A DNA stretch of 11,811 nucleotides from JAUHXS01 sp965213575 (GCA_965213575.1 CBDBZN010000033.1:1-11811), one strand, 5' to 3'. Positions 1-7,301 are shown, counted from the stretch's first letter. Notes: generated by a model not told the origin, from the letters alone. Program-made: numbers and translations.

Positions 1-432
1 TATCGTTTTTTATATTATTATCAGCTTACTTCTCCTGAAATAATATTTATTTCTAAATTAGTTTATAATATTATTTTACTTTCTTGCTTAACTGCTATTT
101 TCTTATTTTTCTATTTTCAACTAGGTAATCATAATATAACCGAATGGCAACTTCTTATAGGCCTTATGTTTTTAGGCAGTATAAGTTTTTCAATAACTTT
201 AACCAGCATCTCGTTAATAGTGGCCAAAGTGAACAATAGTGCTATCTTAATGACTATTTTAAGTTTCCCTATTATGATCCCTCTACTACTAAGCTTAATA
301 AGAACTTCTTTAATGATCACTTCTAATTTAAAAGTATTCAATATTTTAAATGATGTATGCATAATTATGGCATTAAATGTAATTGTGCTAGCAATTTCTT
401 TTATATTATTTCCTTACCTTTGGAAAGATTGA
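1..432 (+). CDS. ccmB: Heme exporter CcmB, 3' part (start lies before the window)
   Basis: An open frame runs from base 1 to a TGA at 430-432 and gives 143 residues without a start codon, so the N-terminus is missing. CcmB is the membrane subunit of the CcmABCDE ABC-type complex that handles heme for cytochrome c maturation at the inner membrane. The visible part starts near a loop with QLTSPE and a following FISKLVYN, typical of CcmB. Four long hydrophobic stretches follow (about residues 21-40, 51-75, 78-98 and 118-138), ending in FPYLWKD. ccmC begins two bases after the stop, which supports the assignment. CcmB usually has about 220 residues, so roughly one third is absent. Identification rests on hydrophobic pattern, C-terminal family resemblance and gene order. 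Confidence 0.87.
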   Translation, partial: YRFLYYYQLTSPEIIFISKLVYNIILLSCLTAIFLFFYFQLGNHNITEWQLLIGLMFLGSISFSITLTSISLIVAKVNNSAILMTILSFPIMIPLLLSLIRTSLMITSNLKVFNILNDVCIIMALNVIVLAISFILFPYLWKD

Positions 433-434
433 GT

Positions 435-1115
435 ATGCGTAAAGATGAAGCATTTGCTAAAAAAAGTTGGTGGAAAATACTGACTGTCATACTACTCATT
501 TACACAATCGTAGGAGGCTTATTAATCCACGTCCCTGCGCGTTTTATTCTTAATGAAAGTATAAGAAACTTGTTTTTCCACGTCCCGATGTGGTTTACGA
601 TGATCATATTATTGGGCATCTCGATGGCCTATGCTATAAAATACCTATCATCTAACAGCATTAGAAACGACTTTTTATCTGTGGAAGCAGCACAAACCGG
701 CTTTTTATTCGGCATTTTAGGCGTTTTAACCGGTATGTTGTGGGCAAAATTTACCTGGGGAGCTTGGTGGGTCAATGATCCTAAACTTAATGGAGTGGCC
801 ATAGCTTTACTAATCTATTCAGCATATTTTATTTTACGGTCATCGTTAGATGACATAGATCTTAGGGCTAAAATTGCATCGGTATATAATATTTTTGCTT
901 TTGCAACACTCATACCGCTCATATATGTATTGCCAAGGCTCACAGACTCGCTACACCCAGGCAGTGGAGGCAATCCTGCTTTTAACATGTATGACCTGGA
1001 CGGTAAAATGCGTTTAATATTTTATCCTGCCTGTGTAGGTTGGATTTTATTAGGAATATGGATATTTACTATAACCGGTAGAATGCGTTTACTAAAAGAT
1101 AAAAATCAATTATAA
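435..1115 (+). CDS. ccmC: Heme handling protein CcmC (CcsA/CcmC family)
   Basis: This 226-residue inner-membrane protein of the heme-handling (WWD) family would pass heme to CcmE during cytochrome c maturation. The tryptophan-rich motif WGAWWVND is at residues 108-115, with Asn where many proteobacterial members have Trp. The two flanking heme-ligand histidines are visible: H49 in NLFFHVP and H174 in SLHPG. Six hydrophobic segments fit the CcmC topology. I chose the ATG at 435, two bases after the ccmB stop. An upstream in-frame ATG at 357 would add 26 residues that lie inside ccmB and do not resemble CcmC. The start MRKDEAFAKKSWWK is the expected short cytoplasmic tail. The gene is evidently cotranscribed with ccmB and the following small gene. 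Confidence 0.93.
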   Translation: MRKDEAFAKKSWWKILTVILLIYTIVGGLLIHVPARFILNESIRNLFFHVPMWFTMIILLGISMAYAIKYLSSNSIRNDFLSVEAAQTGFLFGILGVLTGMLWAKFTWGAWWVNDPKLNGVAIALLIYSAYFILRSSLDDIDLRAKIASVYNIFAFATLIPLIYVLPRLTDSLHPGSGGNPAFNMYDLDGKMRLIFYPACVGWILLGIWIFTITGRMRLLKDKNQL

Positions 1116-1116
1116 T

Positions 1117-1320
1117 ATGTATGTTGTTATAACATTGTGGATATTGCTATTGCAAAATACTTCCTCGCCTGAGATGGCTGATTATTTAAGATCATCAGGT
1201 AAAATTTATATAGTAGTTGGTGTATTATTGACTATATTTATGGGCATAATATTTTATTTACTTTCGATTGGAAGGAGGTTAAGTAACTTGGAACAAAAAG
1301 ATAATAAAGAAAAGATTTAG
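1117..1320 (+). CDS. CcmD-like small membrane protein
   Basis: This 67-residue protein starts one base after the ccmC stop. It has a short N-terminal hydrophobic stretch (about residues 2-12), a polar loop, a strong membrane segment (about 30-50, IYIVVGVLLTIFMG onward) and a charged C-terminal tail (GRRLSNLEQKDNKEK). Bacteroidetes ccm clusters carry a short protein of this size and layout directly after ccmC, annotated as CcmD family. In other bacteria CcmD helps release holo-CcmE from the CcmABC complex. Sequence conservation in this family is low, so the call rests on position, size and topology. The N-terminal hydrophobic part could be a signal sequence or a second membrane pass. Confidence 0.75.
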   Translation: MYVVITLWILLLQNTSSPEMADYLRSSGKIYIVVGVLLTIFMGIIFYLLSIGRRLSNLEQKDNKEKI

Positions 1321-1322
1321 TG

Positions 1323-2732
1323 ATGGAAGAAAAATCATTCTTAGACAGTGTAGTAACTTATTTTGATAAAGCAGCAGCATGCACAGACCACCCTGATGGA
1401 TTGCTTAAGGTGGTAAGAAGTAATAATAGCGTATATAAAATGAAATTTCCAATACGCATTAATGGGGAATATCAAGTAATAGAAGCCTACCGGGTACAAC
1501 ACAGCCATCATAAATTGCCAACAAAAGGTGGAATTCGTTTCAGTGAACACGTCAATCAAGAAGAAGTTATGGCTTTAGCTGCTTTGATGACTTATAAATG
1601 TGCTATTGTAAATGTTCCTTTCGGAGGTGCCAAAGGAGGAATTAAAATTGATCCTCATACTTTAGATGAATACACCGCTGAAAAAATTACTCGAAGATAC
1701 ACTGTCGAGTTAATTAAGAAAAATTTTATTGGCCCCGCTACTGATGTTCCCGCTCCCGATATGGGAACAGGAGAACGAGAAATGGCTTGGATCATGGATA
1801 CTTATCAGACACTTAACAGCCAAGAAACCGACAGTTATGGTTGTGTGACCGGAAAGCCCATCAGCCAAGGAGGCATTAGAGGCAGGACAGAAGCAACCGG
1901 ATTAGGTGTATTCTTTGGGATTCGCGAAGCACTAAGGCAGAGCGATGACATGAAGGAATTAGGTTTAACTACAGGTATTAAAGATAAAACAATTATCATA
2001 CAAGGCCTTGGGAATGTAGGATATTATACCGGTTTGTTCTTTGAAGAGGCAGGAGCTAAGATTATTGGTATAGGAGAATTTAATAGCGCTATTCATAATC
2101 CGGATGGTATTGATGTGAAAGAGTTAAAGGAATATTTCACTAAAAATATGACTTTGGAAGGATTTCCAAATGCTACATTATTAGATAACAAAAATGATGT
2201 TTTAGAACTAGAATGTGATATTTTAATTCCTGCAGCATTAGAAGCACAAATTAATATGACGAATGCTGATAAGATCAAGGCAAAAATTATCGGTGAAGCA
2301 GCTAATGGCCCTATTACAGCAGATGCTGAAGAAGTTCTATTAAAAAAAGGAATATATATCTTGCCTGACTTATATTTAAATGCAGGTGGTGTAACGGTAT
2401 CTTACTTTGAATGGCTAAAAAATCTTTCTAGAGTAAGATTTGGTAAAATTTTTAAACGATACGATGAGACAGCTTATATGCACTTGGTAGACTCTATGGA
2501 AAAACTTACCGGAAAAAAATTATCTGACAAAGAAAAAACCATGGTTACTAAAGGAGCAGATGAAATTGACCTGGTAAGGTCCGGCTTAGAAGAGGTAATG
2601 ATCCTCGCTTTTCACCAAATCAGATCAATATTGAAATCTAATGACAATGTAAAAGACATGAGGACTGCTGCCTACAAAAGTGCTATTGATAAAATTGCAG
2701 AATCATATAAGTATCTGGGTGTATTTCCATAG
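1323..2732 (+). CDS. Glutamate dehydrogenase (Glu/Leu/Phe/Val dehydrogenase family)
   Basis: This 469-residue cytoplasmic enzyme interconverts glutamate and 2-oxoglutarate plus ammonium with NAD(P). The family active site is complete: K68 in TKGGIR, K92 in MTYK, catalytic K104 in GGAKGG and D141 in ATDVPAPD. The spacing K68-K92-K104 (24 and 12) matches that of hexameric GDH. A Rossmann fingerprint GLGNVG is at 228-233. Retention of Lys at position 68, where leucine and phenylalanine dehydrogenases carry a hydrophobic residue, favours glutamate as substrate. I chose the ATG at 1323, two bases after the CcmD-like stop. A GTG directly before it would add one residue and overlap that stop. Tight packing points to cotranscription with ccmBCD, an unusual partner. 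Cofactor preference cannot be told by eye. Confidence 0.93.
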   Translation: MEEKSFLDSVVTYFDKAAACTDHPDGLLKVVRSNNSVYKMKFPIRINGEYQVIEAYRVQHSHHKLPTKGGIRFSEHVNQEEVMALAALMTYKCAIVNVPFGGAKGGIKIDPHTLDEYTAEKITRRYTVELIKKNFIGPATDVPAPDMGTGEREMAWIMDTYQTLNSQETDSYGCVTGKPISQGGIRGRTEATGLGVFFGIREALRQSDDMKELGLTTGIKDKTIIIQGLGNVGYYTGLFFEEAGAKIIGIGEFNSAIHNPDGIDVKELKEYFTKNMTLEGFPNATLLDNKNDVLELECDILIPAALEAQINMTNADKIKAKIIGEAANGPITADAEEVLLKKGIYILPDLYLNAGGVTVSYFEWLKNLSRVRFGKIFKRYDETAYMHLVDSMEKLTGKKLSDKEKTMVTKGADEIDLVRSGLEEVMILAFHQIRSILKSNDNVKDMRTAAYKSAIDKIAESYKYLGVFP

Positions 2733-2741
2733 TAGAATGCT

Positions 2742-2768
2742 TAATTAAATGTAAATAGCATTTAATTA
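2742..2768. promoter_or_regulatory. Perfect 10-base inverted repeat between gdh and lrp
   Basis: The arms TAATTAAATG (2742-2751) and CATTTAATTA (2759-2768) are exact reverse complements separated by seven bases. The repeat lies 9 bases after the glutamate dehydrogenase stop and 20 bases before the Lrp start, and is followed by a short T-rich run. It could be an operator, for instance for autoregulation by the Lrp protein, or an AT-rich terminator for the upstream operon. The low G+C of the stem makes a strong intrinsic terminator less likely. A weak -7-like TAACTTG sits at 2773-2779, so the repeat would lie near the -33 region of an lrp promoter. Confidence 0.45.
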
Positions 2769-2788
2769 TTTTTAACTTGTAATCGAAC

Positions 2789-3253
2789 ATGTACATACCT
2801 GACGAGATTGATAAAAAAATTCTTTCTATCCTTCAGGTAGACGGTAAAACTTCAAATTTAGATTTATCTAAAAGAATTGCTCTTTCTACAGCTTCGACGC
2901 ATGATCGTGTAAAAAGATTAGAAAGGCTTAATATTATTGAAAGTTACACGGCCAATATATCTAAAGGCCATCTTGGTTTCCATTTTCAATCTTTTGTTTT
3001 AGTAAAATTAGAAAATATGAAGAAAGAAGCTGTTGAAGGCTTTATTCATCGCATACAACGTATTAAAGAAATTACAGAATGCCATAAAATCAGTAGCGAT
3101 CATCAGTGGCTATTAAAAATAGTAGCTAGGAACCATCAAGATTTTGATGACATCACAACTAATAAATTAGGTAATTATGACTTGATCACTGAAATCAAGC
3201 CCATGCCGCTGCTTTCTACAGTAAAACACAACTATAATACGCCTATGTTTTAG
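2789..3253 (+). CDS. Lrp/AsnC family transcriptional regulator
   Basis: This 154-residue DNA-binding regulator has the usual Lrp/AsnC layout. An N-terminal winged helix-turn-helix spans about residues 4-55 (DEIDKKILSILQVDGK, then LSKRIALSTASTHDRVKRLE). A C-terminal RAM/effector-binding domain spans about 65-145 (FVLVKLE to TEIKPMPLLS). Members of this family respond to amino acids and often control genes of amino-acid metabolism. The position right after glutamate dehydrogenase, on the same strand, suggests that gene or itself as target. The RAM-domain segment reads ISSDHQWLLK where the family usually has a glycine before the acidic residue (G-D-x-D pattern), so effector binding may differ. 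The ATG at 2789 gives the standard N-terminus. No clear ribosome binding site is seen, as is normal in Bacteroidetes. Confidence 0.93.
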   Translation: MYIPDEIDKKILSILQVDGKTSNLDLSKRIALSTASTHDRVKRLERLNIIESYTANISKGHLGFHFQSFVLVKLENMKKEAVEGFIHRIQRIKEITECHKISSDHQWLLKIVARNHQDFDDITTNKLGNYDLITEIKPMPLLSTVKHNYNTPMF

Positions 3254-3275
3254 ATTGAGAGATTTGAAAGATTAC

Positions 3276-3294
3276 AGATTACAGATTGAAAATT
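3276..3294 (+). repeat. AT-rich GATTACA-type intergenic repeat, copy 1
   Basis: This is a 19-base unit, AGATTACAGATTGAAAATT, lying in a run of overlapping AGATTAC/AGATTGA heptamers just after the lrp stop. It matches 18 of 19 bases at 8871-8889, also directly after a stop codon. A related motif twice in 12 kb, both times between genes, suggests a dispersed intergenic repeat family. Low complexity makes some chance similarity possible. Confidence 0.5.
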
Positions 3295-3303
3295 GAGAAT
3301 GAA

Positions 3304-3621
3304 TAGGCACATTCGCAAGTAGAGCAGTTTTAAAATCAGAAATTTCTGAGTTAAAGAACGGCCTTTTTTTCAAGCTACTACAATCTCGAAATTGAGAGGG
3401 AGAAAAACATCAGATGTATGAAGCCACAAATAGGTGGCGAGTTTCTGCTGTTTTGGTTAGCATTTCTGAGATTGTTTTCGAGAAAAAGAAAAGTAAGAAG
3501 AAATCATTGCAAAAATAACCCCGATATTAGGCTTTTTTGATTAAAATCGGGATGATTTACATCTATAAATTTCATTGAACACCTTGGTATCATTCATTTT
3601 TATTACTTGCGAATTTCCCTA
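3304..3621. mobile_element. Candidate MITE-like element with 18-base terminal inverted repeats
   Basis: The left end TAGGCACATTCGCAAGTA (3304-3321) and the reverse complement of the right end, TAGGGAAATTCGCAAGTA (3604-3621), match at 16 of 18 bases. The inner 11 are perfect. Both outer ends begin with TA, which would fit a TA target duplication of the IS630/Tc1-mariner type; this is inference. The 318-base interior has no ORF. It carries a 14-base perfect palindrome TCAGAAATTTCTGA (3336-3349), a GCCAC/GTGGC hairpin (3423-3438), a second ATTTCTGAG (3462-3470) and a CCCGAT/ATCGGG pair (3520-3525 with 3546-3551). No transposase is in the window. It could instead be a structured intergenic repeat. 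Confidence 0.4.
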
Positions 3622-3725
3622 AAAAACTTATGCTTGAAAAATTACTATGGAATAAATATAATTAACCTCTCAGGTACATAGAGGGTTTAGCTTAAATAAA
3701 AAATAGCTTGACTATAATAAGTAAG

Positions 3726-3753
3726 TATCGGCTTATAGCTTATAATATAGCTA
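3726..3753 (+). repeat. TATCGGCT/TAGCT repeat, copy A
   Basis: The sequence TATCGGCTTATAGCTTAT (3726-3743) continues into ATATAGCTA. It resembles the minus-strand sequence at 7333-7316 in 15 of 18 positions. It sits just past the 3' end of infC, while the other copy sits just before the TPR gene. The same operon is therefore flanked by the two copies in opposite orientation. The TAGCT/AGCTA arms could form a weak hairpin. Confidence 0.4.
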
Positions 3754-3759
3754 AAATTA

Positions 3760-4320
3760 CTATTTTTTCTTATTTGCTTTTGGTGTCAAGAAGACAAACA
3801 TTCTACGCCCTTCCAATTTAGGCATTTGTTCGAGCGAACCTACATCTTCCAGATACTTGGCTAGTTTTAAAAGAATCAGCTCTCCCCTATCTTTAAAAGC
3901 AATGTTTCTACCTCTGAATTGAACCATCGCCTTCACCTTAGCTCCTTCTTCCAGAAACTTTTCTGCATGCTTGGCTTTAAATTCAAAATCATGGTCATCT
4001 GTATTAGGTGTAAAGCGTATTTCTTTAATTACCGTTTTTACAGCTTTTGCTTTGATTTCTTTATCTTTTTTCTTCTTTTCGTAGAGAAACTTTTTATAGT
4101 CTATGATCTTGCAAACGGGAGGATCCGCACTAGGAGAAATTTCTACCAAATCAAGTTCCAGTTCTTTAGCCATTTTTCTGGCTTCATCAGTGGTGTAAAC
4201 GCCTTGTTCAATATTGTCTCCTACCAATCTGATTTTAGATACACGAATATCTTCATTTATTCTATTAGGATTTTCTTTTTTAAACCTGCCCCTGGGACCT
4301 TTATATCGTTTTGATTGCAA
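3760..4320 (-). CDS. infC: Translation initiation factor IF-3, with a non-AUG start
   Basis: IF-3 binds the 30S subunit, keeps it apart from 50S and checks the start codon and initiator tRNA. The 186-residue frame has the N domain (about 15-85, NRINEDIRVSKIRLVGDN), the family signature CKIIDYKKFLYEKKKK at the domain junction, a basic linker and the C domain (about 95-180, IKEIRFTPNTDDHDFEFK and VQFRGR). The first in-frame Met after the N-terminus is residue 49, inside the N domain, so the true start cannot be AUG. Candidates are TTG at 4320-4318 (used here) or AUA at 4332-4330, after an in-frame TAA at 4335-4333. A non-AUG start fits the known IF-3 autoregulation in E. coli, which uses AUU. 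thrS ends 17 bases upstream. rpmI and rplT, the usual next genes, are absent. Confidence 0.95.
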   Translation of the reverse strand: MQSKRYKGPRGRFKKENPNRINEDIRVSKIRLVGDNIEQGVYTTDEARKMAKELELDLVEISPSADPPVCKIIDYKKFLYEKKKKDKEIKAKAVKTVIKEIRFTPNTDDHDFEFKAKHAEKFLEEGAKVKAMVQFRGRNIAFKDRGELILLKLAKYLEDVGSLEQMPKLEGRRMFVFLTPKANKKK

Positions 4321-4337
4321 ATTATCGTTTATTTAAT

Positions 4338-6269
4338 TTATAAATTTTCTACAAAAAGTTCTTTTTCTACAGACTTATAAAACCCTTCCAGCGAAGTAAC
4401 GCCTTGATCGCCTTCTCCATGTTTACGTACCGATACTTTTCCGGCTTCTTGTTCCTTTTCGCCTACAATAAGCATATATGGAATCTTTTTAACTTCCGCA
4501 TCCCGTATTTTACGTCCTATTTTCTCTGTCCTGGTATCTATAGAACAACGAATATCGTAATTATTTAAGGATTTTAAAATTTTTCCGGCGTATTCAGCAA
4601 ATTTGTCACTGATAGGAAGTATAATAACTTGTTCAGGAGCTAACCATAAAGGAAAATTTCCTGCATAATGTTCTATTAAAAAGCCAATAAACCGCTCATG
4701 TGTACCCAAAGGTGCCCGATGAATAATGATAGGTATTTCGGGCTCATTATTTGCGTTGGTATAGGACAGGTTAAATTTTCTAGGTTGAGAAAAATCCACT
4801 TGATTAGTGGCTAAAGTAAATTCCCTGCCGATAGCACTCCATACCTGCACATCGATCTTTGGGCCGTAAAAGGCTGCTTCATCAGCTACCTCTTCATATG
4901 GAATGCCGGACTTATTTAATACGTCTCTAACCATCTTTTCTGTTTCTAGCCACAGCGCAGGTTCGTTAACATATTTTTCTCCGAGCTTTTCAGGTGCATG
5001 TGTAGAAAAACGCATGACATATTTATCTATACCAAAAATATCAAAATATTTTAGGTACATATCATTAACTGCTTTAAACTCGGCTTCAAACTGTTCTTTA
5101 GAACAATAAATGTGTGCATCATTCATTTGTAAACAGCGAACCCTCATTAATCCAAACAATTCACCGGACTGCTCATACCGGTAACACGTACCATATTCTG
5201 CAAGTCTTATCGGCAAATCTTTGTAACTTCTTGGTAGGGCATCAAAAATTTTATGATGATGCGGACAATTCATCGCTTTTAAATAGTAACTAGTACCGTC
5301 TAATTCCATCGGTGGAAACATGCTCTCTTTATAATATGGCAAATGTCCGCTGGTATAATACAGGCTTTCTTTGGCTATATGAGGCGTTTTAACTCGGTCA
5401 TACCCGGCATCCTTTTCTGTTTTTTTAGCTAATTTTTCTATTTCTTCAATTAAAATAGATCCTTTGGGCAACCAGAGAGGCAGCCCGGGACCAATCTCGT
5501 CATCGAAAGTAAACAATTCAAGTTCTTTGCCAAGTTTACGATGATCTCTTTTTTTAGCTTCTTCCAACATTTCCAGATATTCATCCAGCTGCTCTTGTTT
5601 TGGAAAAGTAATTCCATATATCCGCGTTAACTGTTTATTTTTTTCATCTCCTCTCCAATAAGCTCCGGCTATACTTAACAATTTAATCGCTTTGATATGG
5701 GCTGTATGTGGAATATGTGGGCCTCTACATAAATCAGTGAAATTTCCTTGAGTATAGAAAGTGATTGCCCCATCTTCAAGGCCTTCTAATAAATCTAACT
5801 TATATTCATCTCCTTTTTCAGTGAAATAATTTACAGCATCTTTTTTCGAAACCTCTTTCCGTAAATATTCATTCTTTTGCTTCGCTAATTCCTTCATTTT
5901 GGCTTCGATTTTAGCCAAATCTTCTTCTTGTAACACTTTATCACCCAGGTCAATATCATAATAAAACCCATTGCTAATTGGAGGCCCTATACCAAATTTA
6001 ACACCGGGAAAAACAGCTTCTAATGCTTCTGCCATTAAGTGAGCTGAAGAATGCCAAAAAGCATATTTACCGCCCTCTTCTTCAAAAGTTAATAGTTTTA
6101 AAGCTGCATCTTCATTTATTGAACGAGTAGCATCTTGGATCTCTCCGTTAATTTCTGCAGATAATACTTTTTTTGCTAAGCTGTTACTAAGTTGATTGGC
6201 AATGTCAATAGCACTTATACCCTTTTCATATTGTTTTACCGAGCCATCCGGAAATGTTATATTCACCAT
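4338..6269 (-). CDS. thrS: Threonyl-tRNA synthetase
   Basis: This 643-residue class II enzyme charges tRNA-Thr with threonine. The full bacterial layout is present. A TGS domain spans about 1-61. The editing domain has H73xxxH77 (HSSAHLMAEA) and C181xxxH185 (CRGPH), which clear mischarged Ser-tRNA. The catalytic core spans about 245-540, with zinc ligands C335 (MNCPHHH), H386 (NDAHIYC) and H517 (IIIHRAP). Class II motif 2 is around 355-370 (RLAEYGTCYRYEQSGE) and motif 3 around 517-530 (THERFIGFLIEHYAG). The C-terminal anticodon-binding domain spans about 545-640. Length is normal. The ATG is separated from the upstream TPR gene by a second in-frame stop only (TAG TAG ATG), so the two are clearly one operon. 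No T-box leader is possible at this junction; one could only lie upstream of the TPR gene, and I see none. Confidence 0.98.
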   Translation of the reverse strand: MVNITFPDGSVKQYEKGISAIDIANQLSNSLAKKVLSAEINGEIQDATRSINEDAALKLLTFEEEGGKYAFWHSSAHLMAEALEAVFPGVKFGIGPPISNGFYYDIDLGDKVLQEEDLAKIEAKMKELAKQKNEYLRKEVSKKDAVNYFTEKGDEYKLDLLEGLEDGAITFYTQGNFTDLCRGPHIPHTAHIKAIKLLSIAGAYWRGDEKNKQLTRIYGITFPKQEQLDEYLEMLEEAKKRDHRKLGKELELFTFDDEIGPGLPLWLPKGSILIEEIEKLAKKTEKDAGYDRVKTPHIAKESLYYTSGHLPYYKESMFPPMELDGTSYYLKAMNCPHHHKIFDALPRSYKDLPIRLAEYGTCYRYEQSGELFGLMRVRCLQMNDAHIYCSKEQFEAEFKAVNDMYLKYFDIFGIDKYVMRFSTHAPEKLGEKYVNEPALWLETEKMVRDVLNKSGIPYEEVADEAAFYGPKIDVQVWSAIGREFTLATNQVDFSQPRKFNLSYTNANNEPEIPIIIHRAPLGTHERFIGFLIEHYAGNFPLWLAPEQVIILPISDKFAEYAGKILKSLNNYDIRCSIDTRTEKIGRKIRDAEVKKIPYMLIVGEKEQEAGKVSVRKHGEGDQGVTSLEGFYKSVEKELFVENL

Positions 6270-6272
6270 CTA

Positions 6273-7289
6273 CTAACTGTTAATTCTATTTAAGCTCTCT
6301 TGAGCTAATTTGTTATCTGGGTTAAATTTTAAAGCCGCTTTGTAATATTCCAAAGCTTTCTCCTTATTTCCCATCAACTCTGAACATAATCCTAAGCCTG
6401 CATACGCTTCTGCATACGTAGGATTAGCTTTAGTTGCAAAGTTAAAATTATTATAGGCTTTTTGTATAGAATCTAATCCGTAATAAATAACTCCTAAATT
6501 ATAAAAGACCTCTTCGTTTTGAGGATCAACTGCCAATAGTTTTTTATAGGTTTGAATAGCTCTTTGAAACTGCTCTGTGTCCTGAAAGAATTTCGCTTTT
6601 GCATAAGCTGCTTGTATGTGAGTACTGTCAAGCTTTAAAATATTATCAAAATAAGCAACTCCCAAACTATCTCCTTCTTTACTATAAGCAAGGCCCATTT
6701 GCATGTATGCTTCAGTGTAGGAAGGATCTTGCTCTACTGCAGTCTGCCAACTGGAAATGGCTTTTGAGGTATTGCCTAATTCTCTATAGTTCATACCCTT
6801 CAAAAAGTAAGCAAATGGGTTGTAAATGTCAATTTTTAAAGCACTGTTTATCAAACGAATAGACTCATCATATTCCTTTACATAAAGTTTATATTTAGCT
6901 AATTTAAGCAGTGCATTTACATCTTTATTATTTAAAATAATACTTCTTTCCATTGCGTCAATAGACCGCTCTATTTTTTGGCCATCGAAATAAATATCAG
7001 CCATGAGGCTATAATATTCGGGGTTTAAGGAATCTAAACTCAAGGCATAGCGGATATCTCTCAATGCTTCAGGCAAATTATCCAGCTGATAATTTATTTC
7101 AGACCGAGCATAATATAAATAGCTATTTTTAGGATCATTTTTTAACTGTTCGTTAATCTGCCGAATAGTTGGATGAGTTGTTTTATCTAGAGATACAGAG
7201 TCGGTGGTAGGTATATCATTCGTTTCTTGAGAAGAATCATCACATCCTAGCATCCCTAGTAAACTGAATAATAATAAAAATCTTAACAC
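6273..7289 (-). CDS. TPR-repeat lipoprotein
   Basis: This 338-residue predicted lipoprotein has a hydrophobic signal sequence (residues 3-12) ending in GMLGC with the lipidated Cys at 16, then an acidic Ser/Asp/Thr-rich linker. About eight tandem 34-residue tetratricopeptide repeats follow between roughly 54 and 325, visible as repeated A/Y-G/A-Y and DP/NP patterns (for example LKFNPD, AVDPQN). TPR arrays bind other proteins; the partner is unknown. The start is GTG at 7289-7287, because an in-frame TAA lies 12 bases upstream and the first ATG-encoded Met is residue 13, inside the signal peptide. A TAnnTTTG promoter box lies four bases before this GTG. The gene is first of an operon with thrS and infC. 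A role in translation is not implied by the sequence; the link may be positional only. Confidence 0.87.
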   Translation of the reverse strand: MLRFLLLFSLLGMLGCDDSSQETNDIPTTDSVSLDKTTHPTIRQINEQLKNDPKNSYLYYARSEINYQLDNLPEALRDIRYALSLDSLNPEYYSLMADIYFDGQKIERSIDAMERSIILNNKDVNALLKLAKYKLYVKEYDESIRLINSALKIDIYNPFAYFLKGMNYRELGNTSKAISSWQTAVEQDPSYTEAYMQMGLAYSKEGDSLGVAYFDNILKLDSTHIQAAYAKAKFFQDTEQFQRAIQTYKKLLAVDPQNEEVFYNLGVIYYGLDSIQKAYNNFNFATKANPTYAEAYAGLGLCSELMGNKEKALEYYKAALKFNPDNKLAQESLNRINS

Positions 7290-7293
7290 TTTG

Positions 7294-7301
7294 CAAAGTT
7301 A
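7294..7301 (-). promoter_or_regulatory. Bacteroidetes -7 box (TAACTTTG) for the TPR-thrS-infC operon
   Basis: The minus strand reads TAACTTTG, a full match to the Bacteroidetes sigma-A -7 consensus TAnnTTTG. A TTAG about 19 bases upstream is a weak -33 candidate and lies in the 7313-7328 palindrome. The box ends only four bases before the GTG start, so the transcript would have almost no leader. If that is not tolerated, this match is a coincidence. Confidence 0.45.

Larger units (their letters stand above)
3254..3759. other. 506-base gene-free, repeat-rich region between convergent lrp and infC
   Basis: I see no credible gene on either strand, and specifically no rpmI on the minus strand after infC. 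The stretch holds, in order: a GATTACA-type repeat next to the lrp stop, a candidate inverted-repeat-bounded element (3304-3621), an imperfect hairpin (AACCTCT at 3664-3670 with AGAGGGTT at 3680-3687) that could help end infC transcription, and a TATCGGCT/TAGCT repeat (3726-3753). The two flanking genes converge here, so transcription of both must stop in this region, but no classic GC stem with a T-run is obvious. Confidence 0.7.

Noticed and set aside
357..434. Upstream ATG at 357 in frame with ccmC
   Set aside because: The extra 26 residues overlap ccmB fully and are unlike CcmC; the ATG at 435 follows the ccmB stop by two bases and gives the expected N-terminus.
1271..1278. GAAGGAGG, a strong Shine-Dalgarno-like sequence
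   Set aside because: It lies inside the CcmD-like gene, 45 bases before the gdh start, too far to serve it; Bacteroidetes rarely use such sites.
3254..3759. Possible CRISPR array or tRNA gene in the repeat-rich gap
   Set aside because: Repeats are irregular in length and spacing with no regular spacer units, and no cloverleaf with a TTC/CCA pattern is visible.
3919..4314. 131-residue open frame on the plus strand opposite infC
   Set aside because: It is the antisense shadow of a conserved gene, rich in Phe, and shows no recognisable domain.
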